Both the position numbers and the translations under genes were made by a program. The notes beneath the pieces are model-generated. The model saw only the letters and a program-made list of their open reading frames with translations. It had not been told where the DNA came from and made no database searches. Below, piece by piece: positions 41,236 through 49,518 of a stretch of DNA of 64,000 nucleotides (position 1 is its first letter; each line of letters begins with the position of its first letter). The stretch is from Caballeronia sp. dw_19 (GTDB lineage: Bacteria > Pseudomonadota > Gammaproteobacteria > Burkholderiales > Burkholderiaceae): positions 124,001 to 188,000 of the forward strand of contig NZ_JAAVUQ010000011.1 of NCBI RefSeq assembly GCF_018449515.1, given 5' to 3'.

Positions 41236-42142
41236 GGTACACCGGCGTCAGGCTATGACGCGATCCGGTTGAGAAGTTACCGTCCGTTCGTACTGAATGC
41301 CGCAGGGTGCTCCTTCATGCGGTTACCTTTGCAGCATGCAAGGTAAATTACACGTCTTCGTTAAAGCCAGTGCACGCGTGAACGCGAGCGTCAGATGTGC
41401 GGCTTTCCGGTTCCTGAAGGCACGTAGGCGTTCCTATTGAGCTTCGGCCTGGCGGCGCTTCTCGGGGCCCACCCAAGATCGGTCCGCTTGTCGATCAAGC
41501 GCAAGTCCTTTCTGTTATTGCGCGGCTTGTCCCCTAACGTATCAAAGACGGAATACAAGGTATCCGTCTACGAGTTAGCAACCATCTCCGATAAGCGCCG
41601 CAGCCGGTGTGTCTCACTGCGCAGCAACTTCTACCTCTGTGGCTATAACACCATCCCATGACGTTTCGGTGACTACGGCGCCTATATTGACGCATTCATT
41701 TGCGACTCTTCAACTTGATCGGCCGCAGTTACCTTCGTCGTCAAGGGACAAGGTGAGGAACGTCGGCAATCGACAAATTGCCATGTTGATACCATGATAA
41801 TATCGTTATCATAGCGCCCGTATATAGATGCGATGTTCCTATTACGTGGTTGCGCATTTCCACGATGTACCGGGTGCGGGTCGCTGTTCTTCGGATGGGA
41901 TCTTGGCTCTACGAAATGCACGGGAAGCGTGAGGGCGAACCGGCATGTCATGTGATGACACAGAGCGTCCTTCCGAGCCCAGTCGGCACATACCTTGGAG
42001 ACACCGCCGTTTGTCGAGTAGCTCTGTTCATCAGGTATGGCCAACCATCGTCGCCTTGCGCGACCGGCGTACTGATTACGAGCAGGTACGAATGGTCTCA
42101 TTGTCCATTGCATCTCAATGATTTATCAGAGAGAACAAATCG
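41236..42142. other. about 900 bases without a supported gene
   Basis: Short frames occur on both strands, but none has a ribosome site or a recognisable family. The only structured element seen is palindrome site 3 at 41794-41812. The base composition looks less GC-rich than the catabolic regions. Confidence 0.4.
41794..41812. promoter_or_regulatory. palindrome site 3
   Basis: ATGATAATATCGTTATCAT, a perfect 7+7 inverted repeat with 5-base centre, matching sites 1 and 2. The nearest downstream + strand gene starts 330 bases away at 42143; no nearer gene was found, so an unrecognised small RNA or ORF is possible. Confidence 0.6.
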
Positions 42143-42451
42143 ATGGAATACGTCTACAAGTTTTATCTATCAGACACACACGGCATTTCTTCCGAAATTC
42201 CTTTTCGTGAGGTTGTTCTTCCCGAGCCGCTTGAGAAAATCCGTGTCGGAAAATCGGTAGAACTTCCGGACGTGGGTGACGGAGTTGCTCACGGCCAATT
42301 CAGGATCACGCGCGTCGAGTCTGATGCTACGGTCACGAAGGTTCCAATGACGCTGGCGGTGCGTGTCGGAGTTGTGAGGCTTCATCAGACGAGTGGTGAG
42401 TTTCACGCCGACATGCGTCAGCTTCGTGCGACGCGCGGCGAGGGCGCTTGA
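42143..42451 (+). CDS. hypothetical 102-aa protein
   Basis: Not recognised. Beta-rich sequence with alternating charged and hydrophobic residues ([46 protein letters not shown]), resembling a small beta-barrel or OB-like domain. GAGAGAAC lies ahead of the ATG. It is the first gene after palindrome site 3. Its last codons overlap the remnant of an M20 hydrolase in another frame, so its 3' end may be a junction product. Confidence 0.55.
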   Translation: MEYVYKFYLSDTHGISSEIPFREVVLPEPLEKIRVGKSVELPDVGDGVAHGQFRITRVESDATVTKVPMTLAVRVGVVRLHQTSGEFHADMRQLRATRGEGA

Positions 42452-42650
42452 TCTTCCTCATGCCGACATTGTTTCGGGTGCCGGACATGATGCCTGCCAT
42501 CTTGCTCGCATCGTCCCCACGGGGATGATTTTCATTCCCTGCGTGGACGGAATCAGTCATAACGAAGCCGAGTCAATTACGCCGTCCGGGGCGAATGTGT
42601 TGCTGCAGGCCGTGCTGCAAAGTGCCGGACCCCTTGGCGTGCCAGTGTGA
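42420..42650 (+). pseudogene. C-terminal remnant of an M20 amidohydrolase (AmaB/HyuC-like)
   Basis: The reading frame encodes [20 protein letters not shown] and then [26 protein letters not shown] plus [10 protein letters not shown], the conserved C-terminus of Zn-dependent N-carbamoyl-L-amino-acid hydrolases/allantoate amidohydrolases. GAGHDA and GISHNEAE are family hallmarks. The roughly 330 N-terminal residues are missing upstream, so this is a truncated gene. Deletion joined it to the unrelated gene at 42143-42451. Confidence 0.8.
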
Positions 42651-42796
42651 TGTTCAATGATTCAGCAGAGCATCCGGCCCCAGGATTGGTTCGACACACG
42701 AGGCCGTTTTTTTATCTCGCTGGTCTCTTGGTGCCGGCATTCGTACAGGCCTTGTATCTGAATGACATCGATCTGCGTGCTTACCGGGACTATGCG

Positions 42797-43843
42797 CTAA
42801 CTCACATCGCTGACCACGAAATCAATCGCATCGACGAGTTCCTGCCTTCGCAAAGGTAAGGCGGTCAGCGATGGGGATTTGCTACGTGAGCCTGCGCGTC
42901 CGCTTTGAGAAACCACGTTGCGCGAATCGCCATTCCCCTCGGCCATCAGTGGACACTGCTCAAAGAGGGCTGCGAGCCACTCAACGAAGACACGTACCTT
43001 TCCTGCTAAATGCCGATTGTGGGGATAAACCACTGCAATTGGCATTGAACGCGGCTTCCATCGCGGCAGCACTTCAACTAACGCACCGGAAAGCAAATGC
43101 GTTGCGACCATAAAGCGTGGGGCTTGAATCAAGCCGCAACCTTCCAGGCAGCAAAGCACGGCCGCTTCCGCATCGTTCACATATAGAGTGCCAGGAACCT
43201 TGACTTCGATCGTCTCGCGATCGATCGTGAAGTTCATATGTGAGACTCGACCTGTAAGGCTGGAGAAGTACTGGATTCCGTGGTGTTTTTCGGCTTCGGC
43301 CAGCTTGATTGGTAACCCAAATTGGCCAATGTACGCCGGACTCGCAACGGTTACGGTCTGAAGGTTTCCTAAGCGCCGCGAGACAAGACTGGAATCTTGG
43401 AGTTGTCCTACGCGGACGGCGCAGTCTACGCCTTCTTGAATGAGATCGACCTGTCTGTCACCGAATCCGATCATCAAATCAATGTCCGGATATTTTTCGC
43501 GGAACGCTGCTATCTTCGGAATTACGATTAGCTTCCCGATCGAGCCGGGCATATCAACGCGCAACTTGCCACGCGGGCCTTTACCCGAATGAGCCAACGC
43601 TTCTTCCGTCTCGCTGATGTCAGCCAAAATGCGAAGACAGCGTTCATAGTAATCGGCTCCTTCCGGGGTGAGACTGAGGCGCCTGGTTGTCCGGTGCATG
43701 AGTCGAACCTGGAGATGTGCTTCCAAATTCTTGATGATGGTTGTCGCAGACGCATGCGGCAGTTCAAGCGCGTCAGCCGCTCGCGAGAATCCGTTAAGCT
43801 CTACCACCTTGGTAAAAACCTGCATCGCTTGTAAGCGGTCCAT
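42797..43843 (-). CDS. LysR-family transcriptional regulator
   Basis: 348-aa LysR protein, about 40 residues longer than usual because of a C-terminal Ser/Arg-rich tail. N-terminal HTH: ELNGFSRAADALELPHASATTIIKNLEAHLQVRLMHRTTRRLSLTPEG. The ATG at 43843 follows GAGGAAACAG; a 12-codon longer frame is less likely. It is divergent from the LlpE-like hydrolase gene and the shared region holds a perfect 18-bp palindrome. The pairing recalls ceoR/bpeT with llpE in Burkholderia efflux loci (inference). Confidence 0.88.
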   Translation of the reverse strand: MDRLQAMQVFTKVVELNGFSRAADALELPHASATTIIKNLEAHLQVRLMHRTTRRLSLTPEGADYYERCLRILADISETEEALAHSGKGPRGKLRVDMPGSIGKLIVIPKIAAFREKYPDIDLMIGFGDRQVDLIQEGVDCAVRVGQLQDSSLVSRRLGNLQTVTVASPAYIGQFGLPIKLAEAEKHHGIQYFSSLTGRVSHMNFTIDRETIEVKVPGTLYVNDAEAAVLCCLEGCGLIQAPRFMVATHLLSGALVEVLPRWKPRSMPIAVVYPHNRHLAGKVRVFVEWLAALFEQCPLMAEGNGDSRNVVSQSGRAGSRSKSPSLTALPLRRQELVDAIDFVVSDVS

Positions 43844-43932
43844 ATCTGTTTCCTCAACGCTGGAGAGTTGCTCCGGCATCCTTGCTGCACGTCAACGGCC
43901 TCGAAGCTCGGCAATTGTTCGACGCAGCCGAA

Positions 43933-43950
43933 TTATAATCTGGATTATAA
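43933..43950. promoter_or_regulatory. perfect palindrome TTATAATC-TG-GATTATAA
   Basis: An 8+8 inverted repeat with a 2-base centre in the 146-base gap between the divergent LysR and hydrolase genes. It has T-N11-A spacing as found in LysR sites and overlaps TATAAT-like sequence on both strands, so it can affect both promoters. Confidence 0.6.
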
Positions 43951-43989
43951 CCATTTATCAGATTCGCGTATTCGGGCAAAATAGGCACG

Positions 43990-44847
43990 TTGAAATCCCG
44001 GAGGGCCGGCGCGCCGCGTCTCTCAAAACTTATGAAGTCGAAGCTGGACGGCGCGCTATGTGTCGAGGAAGAAGTCATTGCGGGTCATGTTCAAACCGTA
44101 ACGCTTAGAAGCTATCGGCCTTCGTCCAATGGCAGACAGCTTCCCGTTATCCTCTATTTTCACGGTGGAGGGTTCGTACGCGGAACGCTTGAAGATGGCG
44201 ACGCAGCAGCTTCTCATATCGCCCGGACCACACCTGCCTGGGTAGTCTCGGTCGGCTATTCCTTGTCACCCGCGTTTCCATTTCCGGCAGCGCTGGAAGA
44301 CGGCATCCGAGCGGCTCGCTGGGCCGTTGCCAATGCTCGCGCGATGGGGGCCAACGGGCGGCGCATCGGGATTTGTGGGCATGACGCTGGCGGTAATCTG
44401 GCAACCTGCATTGCTGCCATGGCGCGCGATCGCGAATCAATAGAGTTTCTCGCGCAGGCACTTATTGCGCCTCTTCTCGATCCAAGCATGACCAGGATCG
44501 CTCGCAGCCAAGACCTCGCGGGGGCGGACTTTGCAGCACAAGAGTATTCACGGTGCTATCGCGCTTACTTGCCGTACGTATCGTTACTGATGCATCCGTA
44601 CGCGGCACCCATTGAATCTCTTCGGCTTTCGGGTCTCCCCCCTGCATTAATTGCAAGCGCCGAAAATGACCGCTTACGTGTCGAGGCAGAGAAGTATGGA
44701 AGCGAGCTCATTGCAGCGGGTGTGCCGACAGAGGTGACGAGGTATAAGAGCGCGTCGCACGATTCCTTGGCTAGCCACCCTGGGGCGCTAACCGATATTG
44801 GCATGTTCTTTCGCAAGCGGCTTACAACACTAGTTCTTAAGTCTTGA
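43990..44847 (+). CDS. LlpE-like alpha/beta-hydrolase with substituted nucleophile
   Basis: 285-aa (TTG start at 43990; an ATG at 44032 would give 271 aa) hormone-sensitive-lipase-type alpha/beta-hydrolase. The oxyanion motif YFHGGGFVRG, the acid in SAENDRL and the His in SASHDSLAS are present. The nucleophile elbow, normally GDSAGG, reads GHDAGG: the serine is replaced by Asp (codon 44383-44385). The protein is thus unlikely to be a normal esterase. LlpE, a lipase-like protein of the Burkholderia ceo/bpeEF efflux loci, is likewise next to a divergent LysR gene; here the RND genes lie 5 kb away. Classification as LlpE is inference. Confidence 0.78.
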   Translation: MKSRRAGAPRLSKLMKSKLDGALCVEEEVIAGHVQTVTLRSYRPSSNGRQLPVILYFHGGGFVRGTLEDGDAAASHIARTTPAWVVSVGYSLSPAFPFPAALEDGIRAARWAVANARAMGANGRRIGICGHDAGGNLATCIAAMARDRESIEFLAQALIAPLLDPSMTRIARSQDLAGADFAAQEYSRCYRAYLPYVSLLMHPYAAPIESLRLSGLPPALIASAENDRLRVEAEKYGSELIAAGVPTEVTRYKSASHDSLASHPGALTDIGMFFRKRLTTLVLKS

Positions 44848-45088
44848 TTTTCGTGTGCCGGCGTCGCGGCGTGGCTGCCAAGCAGCAGTGAGATCCAAGC
44901 GGCGAAGCGTAACGCCCAAACGAGGGACTGCGCTCTCTTATCGCACACTCAACTGAGCCGCTAAGCAGATGAGGCGCGGCGTCCATCGAGGCGCCGCTCA
45001 GCCGTATTCTTGGAAGGGTGACGCGCTGACCTGTAGCACGCGCTAAGCTCTCAGGCGGCTGCCCTCACGCTCGTGGCGGAAAATGTGG

Positions 45089-45688
45089 CTACGATGCTTC
45101 GGCCATTTGGCGCAAATTTACTTTTGGCAATGAATAAAGGTCAATGAGCTCACTCGCTACGCCTTCGAGTATCTCTGCGGATAGGTTTTCATCCGAAATC
45201 GCACGTGATACCGAGATGGCGCCCATGCAAGCGCTGAAAAGAACCATCGCTTTTGCTCTGCGGCGAGCAGCGAGGGCCGGGGGGAGCATTTTTTCCAAAA
45301 CGTCGAACACCCGGCTCACGCGGGCTGTGTAGGCCTCACGCGTCGCAACGTTGCTTCTTGCTACATCGTTCACAAGGGAGGACAGCGGGCAGCTTCTCGA
45401 CACATTGTTACGATGACTTTCGGAAAGATATCCGCTGATACATCTGCTCAGACTGACAGTCGCGGCGCCCTCCCACGTGTCAAGGTCTTTGAACGCGAGG
45501 GACAGTGCCTCAATGACGAGGTCATCCCGCGAAGCAAAATGTTTGTAGAAGCCGCCGACCGTCAGGCCTGCCTCTTTCATGATGTCGGCCACGCTGATGC
45601 CTTCAATACCTAATTCCCGAAAGCGACGAGCGGCCACATCTACGATTTTCGCATGTGTTGCAAGTTTCTCAGCCTGAGAATGTCCCAT
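45089..45688 (-). CDS. TetR-family transcriptional regulator
   Basis: 199-aa TetR protein. HTH: EGISVADIMKEAGLTVGGFYKHFASRDDLV, with a C-terminal ligand domain including CPLSSLVNDVARSN. Similar in type to the TetR protein encoded at 55633-56208 (both have the GGFYKHFAS helix). The promoter has CTATC-N5-GATAG at 45754-45768, a candidate autoregulatory site. No obvious target is adjacent; the gene faces away from the porin gene at 46454. Confidence 0.87.
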   Translation of the reverse strand: MGHSQAEKLATHAKIVDVAARRFRELGIEGISVADIMKEAGLTVGGFYKHFASRDDLVIEALSLAFKDLDTWEGAATVSLSRCISGYLSESHRNNVSRSCPLSSLVNDVARSNVATREAYTARVSRVFDVLEKMLPPALAARRRAKAMVLFSACMGAISVSRAISDENLSAEILEGVASELIDLYSLPKVNLRQMAEAS

Positions 45689-45748
45689 GTCTTTCGCCGT
45701 AGTTCCTGAAAATCTAAATCATTATCATAATCCTGTTGTCAAGGAAAA

Positions 45749-45768
45749 GATAGCTATCGACTAGATAG
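45749..45768. promoter_or_regulatory. candidate TetR operator
   Basis: GATAGCTATC (45749-45758) is a perfect 10-bp palindrome overlapped by CTATC-GACTA-GATAG (45754-45768). It lies 61-80 bases upstream of the tetR start. The half-site resembles the CTATCGATAG repeats at 63.2 kb. Confidence 0.45.
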
Positions 45769-46402
45769 TTTCCCCCGAGATCCCGAAGTCTCGGGTTGCT
45801 GAACCAATGATCAAGCTCTGGAAATTTGTTTGTATTCTCGGCACTGGCGAATAGCGGTGACGGCCGTCATTTCTTCTCGGCGTTGTCGCGCCGGAACGTT
45901 CTATCCGTAGTCAGGGATCCCAACTGCGTCTCGACAATGTCACAGCGCGTCAAAGGACCGCAAACGAGGAGATACGGCGTGGAAGTCAAATTGGCATTCT
46001 GGATAAAATGAATAATCCATAACGCCGTAAAGAGATACGTCACCTGCTGGCATCGAGTCCATCGTAAGCCCAGACTGGACGATAAATTTTAAGGCGCAGT
46101 TCAGAGATGTGGCGCAAAACAACCCTACGTGAGACGGAAAGAAAATTTGTTCGGCCGCGCCGTCAGCGAGAGACCCTTCACGAACAAAGAAGCCTTGCGC
46201 GAATTTTCGGATGACGCGGCACCCGGCATTGCCGTGGAATCCGCGATTTCGCCGAGCGGGTTTGTCGCAATGCGACATGGACTATTCAAAATTTTATTCT
46301 TGTCGCTCCCGGCACCATGCGCTTTGAATCACGCCTGGGAAACTGATCTTTTCACAAATCTCGAGCGTACTGGCATCTTGCGAATGGAGCAGACCACCAG
46401 CG
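45769..46402. other. about 630 bases with no supported gene
   Basis: Only short frames without recognisable family or ribosome site. The region lies between the tetR promoter and the porin terminator. Nothing else was seen. Confidence 0.4.
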
Positions 46403-46433
46403 AAAAAAAGGGGCCCTTATAAAGGCCCCCTTT
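46403..46433 (-). terminator. Rho-independent terminator of porin gene
   Basis: GC-rich stem (AAAGGGGCC / GGCCCCCTTT with a one-base bulge) directly after the porin stop on the - strand, followed on that strand by a run of seven to eight T. This is a textbook terminator. Confidence 0.85.
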
Positions 46434-46453
46434 GCCGTCAGAACGCTTCGGTT

Positions 46454-47557
46454 TTAGAACAAATGTTGGATACCAGCATAGGCCCCTGACTGAGAGTGTC
46501 CAGGCAACGGGTTGTCTGTGCCGGTGGTTGACCCGTAGGAGTTCGAGTTGAGTCCAAAGTTAGCGTGCGAGCTGTTTCGTGCAGTCGCAATCTGCAAATC
46601 GAGCAATGTCCGCTTCGAAAGATTGTAAGTGCCGCCAACCGTGTAGATGGTGGCATTGCCACCACCGTTGTTTGCGTTCACGTGGTACGCGGCTGCAATG
46701 AGCGCCGCCGCTGGCGTCGCTTGCCAGGTTACTCCGCCCCATTCCTGTTTCGTCGTTGTTATGCCGCCGGAATTCGCGCCGCTGCTTGAATGCGCCTGTT
46801 GGTAGGTCGCTTGCAGTTTAAACTGTCCCAGGAACACGTTGATGCCGCCAAAGTATTCGCGTGAATAGTTAAACACGTCGTCTAACGTTCCATTTGCGGC
46901 ATCTCTCCACTCGTCATAGATTCCGCGAAGCTGGAAAAAAGGATTCGTATAGGTCAGTTGGATACCGTCTGCGCGACCCTGGGCCGTGGTGCCATTGCCG
47001 TTCCAACTTGTTGCGTTGGAGAGCGCATATTGGCCAAAGACATCAAAGCCAGCAATGTTGGGCGACTGATACGAAATGTTGTTGCTCGAATGGTTCCAGT
47101 TACGCCCGCGAACGAGTGATGCAGACGACCAATTGCTTTGGCCAAAGGGATCAAAATCCCAAACACCATTTGATATAAACAGCTCTTTGCCTAACAAGGC
47201 TGTACCGAAGACGTCGTTAGATATCCCGATGGTGGCGAATCGGTCGAACAGCCCGTTGTTGGACGGCCCTTGTCCGTTCACGGTGTTGAAGGACCCCTCG
47301 AGATGAAAGAGAACTTTGTTGCCACCACCAATATCCTCGACGCCTTTCATGCCCCAAAGACTGGTTCCCCAGTCTCCACTTTCAGCACGAAACCTGCTGC
47401 TTGAACCTGTCGGCGCTCCGTTGTTGGGGCCAGTTGGTGCGCCGTTTAGGTATTCCAAGCCAGCGTCGATCCGGCCGTACAAGGTTACGCTACTTTGAGC
47501 ATGGGCCACTGTGCCGGCCAGGAGCGCGGTTACGCCAGCTAAGATATGTTTTTTCAA
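46454..47557 (-). CDS. outer-membrane porin, Porin_4 family
   Basis: 367-aa porin with a TTG start at 47557, chosen because GGAGGAG lies just upstream and the product begins LKKHILAGVTALLAGTVAHAQ, a good signal peptide, before SSVTLYGRIDAGLEYLNG. The frame extends to 47647 without a better start. Asn/Gly/Ser-rich loops and the C-terminal AGIQHLF are typical. Third porin of this family in the window; it has its own terminator and stands between regulators. Confidence 0.88.
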   Translation of the reverse strand: MKKHILAGVTALLAGTVAHAQSSVTLYGRIDAGLEYLNGAPTGPNNGAPTGSSSRFRAESGDWGTSLWGMKGVEDIGGGNKVLFHLEGSFNTVNGQGPSNNGLFDRFATIGISNDVFGTALLGKELFISNGVWDFDPFGQSNWSSASLVRGRNWNHSSNNISYQSPNIAGFDVFGQYALSNATSWNGNGTTAQGRADGIQLTYTNPFFQLRGIYDEWRDAANGTLDDVFNYSREYFGGINVFLGQFKLQATYQQAHSSSGANSGGITTTKQEWGGVTWQATPAAALIAAAYHVNANNGGGNATIYTVGGTYNLSKRTLLDLQIATARNSSHANFGLNSNSYGSTTGTDNPLPGHSQSGAYAGIQHLF

Positions 47558-47996
47558 GTCTCCTCCATTCACCTTTGTGAGACGAGACTCAACGGCGGAA
47601 TTATGTTCGCGCTCGGGTCGAGTACTCGCACTAGTCCAAATTAACATCTCGTTTTACATACAAGTTTGGCGTCCTAACACTTGCACGTTTCTCTATATCG
47701 CAACTTCACCTTATGCGATGGGAAGACATACCGTTGCCGAAATAGTTAACGTACTGCAAGGAGTTAGGACACGGTGGATTATATATAAACTCCAGATGAA
47801 CGGGGGGACGTCGCAGGTTTTTAATGACTTGTGGCTGTGTTGCAACATACCGTTATCAATTGGAACGGCAGGCTAAACGTTAGCTGCAAACGTCACTTTG
47901 TCACTCTGGCTTGAGTGATGCAGGCAGGAAGCACATGCATCGTTAGCATGGGTCGCCGCCAAGCTTCTAAGGAGCGTTTTCGGTCGCGTAAATTTC
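47558..47996. other. intergenic region upstream of porin
   Basis: About 440 bases hold the porin promoter (- strand) and the 3' side of the marR gene. No protein family or clear operator was recognised. Confidence 0.35.
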
Positions 47997-48458
47997 TTAA
48001 GCTGATTCCGTGGAGTGATTTGCGGCATGCGCGAATTGGTCCACGATTGCATTAAGAACATCGAGCCGTGGCTCTCCTGCTGTGGCGTCGAGCCAAAGCG
48101 GAAGGGCGGCGTCCAAGACTTGCCGACCGTTTTGAGTCAGCGACAAGCGGCGCTTTCGGTCGCTTGATTCATAACTACCGGTGATCAGCGACTTTCGAGC
48201 GAGAATACTGTATTGGGCCGAGACCTGCGGATGGTCTATCCCGATCTCATCGGCGACGTCTTTTACTGTTGGCGGCTCGTCCCTGTAAAGAAGGCTAAGA
48301 AGACAAAATTGTGCTGGCGTTATCTTTGCTGGTTTAAGTGCAGAGCTAAGGCGACTGGTAGCCGCCCTCATTGCTCGCTGAGCTGCTACGTGTGCAACGC
48401 TCAACAACTTGGCTTTAGCAAGCAACGCGGCGTTATCGGAGATCATCTGGGTTGACAT
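47997..48458 (-). CDS. MarR-family transcriptional regulator
   Basis: 153-aa winged-helix regulator. The core KPAKITPAQFCLLSLLYRDEPPTVKDVADEIGIDHPQVSAQYSILARKSLITGSYESSDRKRRLSLTQNGRQVL is the MarR HTH and wing with the DRKRR signature. The ATG at 48458 is preceded by GAGG. It lies upstream of the RND operon on the other strand and could control it, as many MarR proteins do for efflux pumps; this is inference. Confidence 0.82.
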   Translation of the reverse strand: MSTQMISDNAALLAKAKLLSVAHVAAQRAMRAATSRLSSALKPAKITPAQFCLLSLLYRDEPPTVKDVADEIGIDHPQVSAQYSILARKSLITGSYESSDRKRRLSLTQNGRQVLDAALPLWLDATAGEPRLDVLNAIVDQFAHAANHSTESA

Positions 48459-48545
48459 AGTGTGCCTCAAATGTGTCGTCGGCAATTACGCTCATTCTAC
48501 GCATAGCCCATGTTTGATAGATGACTGTTGAAGCGGATGGTCGAC

Positions 48546-48815
48546 TTATCGCGCACTGGATTCAGGCAAGCGTGTGGGAAGTGCTGTCGCATACTCAACA
48601 ATCTTTCGGTTTTTTTGTTCGGCTAACCAACTGTAGTCCGAAACATGTGTTGCTTTGGATTCGAGAGCGACACGCGCATCTGCTTGATCTGCGTTGCTCT
48701 GGACAGTGAGGGGAGTGGTACCGGCTTTGGCCGATGCGGTCCCGACGGCTTCAGCATGGGCCAAGCAGGTAAAAAACAACAAAACCACGAGAGACGTTGG
48801 TATGAAGGCGCGCAT
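48546..48815 (-). CDS. small exported hypothetical protein
   Basis: 89-aa protein starting MRAFIPTSLVVLLFFTCLAHAE, a signal peptide, then a mature part of about 68 residues rich in Ala, Ser and Thr. No family recognised and only a weak ribosome site. It precedes the marR gene on the same strand by about 90 bases. Confidence 0.5.
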   Translation of the reverse strand: MRAFIPTSLVVLLFFTCLAHAEAVGTASAKAGTTPLTVQSNADQADARVALESKATHVSDYSWLAEQKNRKIVEYATALPTRLPESSAR

Positions 48816-49518
48816 GTTTGTCGGATATCCAGAAACGAAGTTCGCAGACGTGCCGGGCACCAATCCAGCTAGCTGGCCTTGACCGGCAATGTTCGCTGAC
48901 TTTAAGAGATGCTAGGAAGAAGATAAAGTCGGGTAAAGCGAATAGTCTCATTGCTCAAGACGAACAATCGCTTGTCGACTAAGATCCGCCTCGAAATTCT
49001 TTGGCTCTGGATGCTTCTTCGTGCGCCGATGCGGCAAATGGTTGCCGGCTCTAAGCGAGTGTTCCATAACCGCGTGCGCTTGAAGTCAACCCAAAGACCG
49101 GCAGTATTTGCGTCGGTCGTCGCAACTTTTTATGGCCGCGCAGACCAAGTCATCGCCGTCGGTCTTCAACCACTCTCGACTACTTAATTTCTTGCTTTGG
49201 ATGCGGCTGCCCAAGCTTGCGCTGTGAGCGACAACTGCGCTTCGGGCGCGATTCTACGGCACATGAAGGCATTGCGCTTAGATGCCACGGTATCCGCCCT
49301 CGTCGGGTTTTCAGCGGTCAATCGATCCGCAAAAAAATATTGACCTATTAGATGCTACGTGTCATCTTTGCGAAATCTGGAGTCTGATCGTAATCCATTC
49401 GATTTCTGGTCAGCACGTTAGCTCGAAGTGGCCAATCGCTCGCAATCGGCTAGCGCCGTCGTGGCCTCATGTGTAACTTCAACCGAATAAGCAACCGAAA
49501 TTTTAAGGACTTACGAGA
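48816..49518. other. about 700 bases upstream of the RND operon, no supported gene
   Basis: Short frames on both strands have no recognisable product. The region must hold the promoter of the RND operon; no clear palindrome was identified by eye. Confidence 0.4.

Noticed and set aside
41437..41661. 74-aa protein on the + strand
   Set aside because: Non-ATG start without ribosome site and no recognisable fold; likely chance.
42647..42859. 70-aa protein following the M20 remnant
   Set aside because: Overlaps the end of the LysR gene on the other strand and lacks recognisable features.
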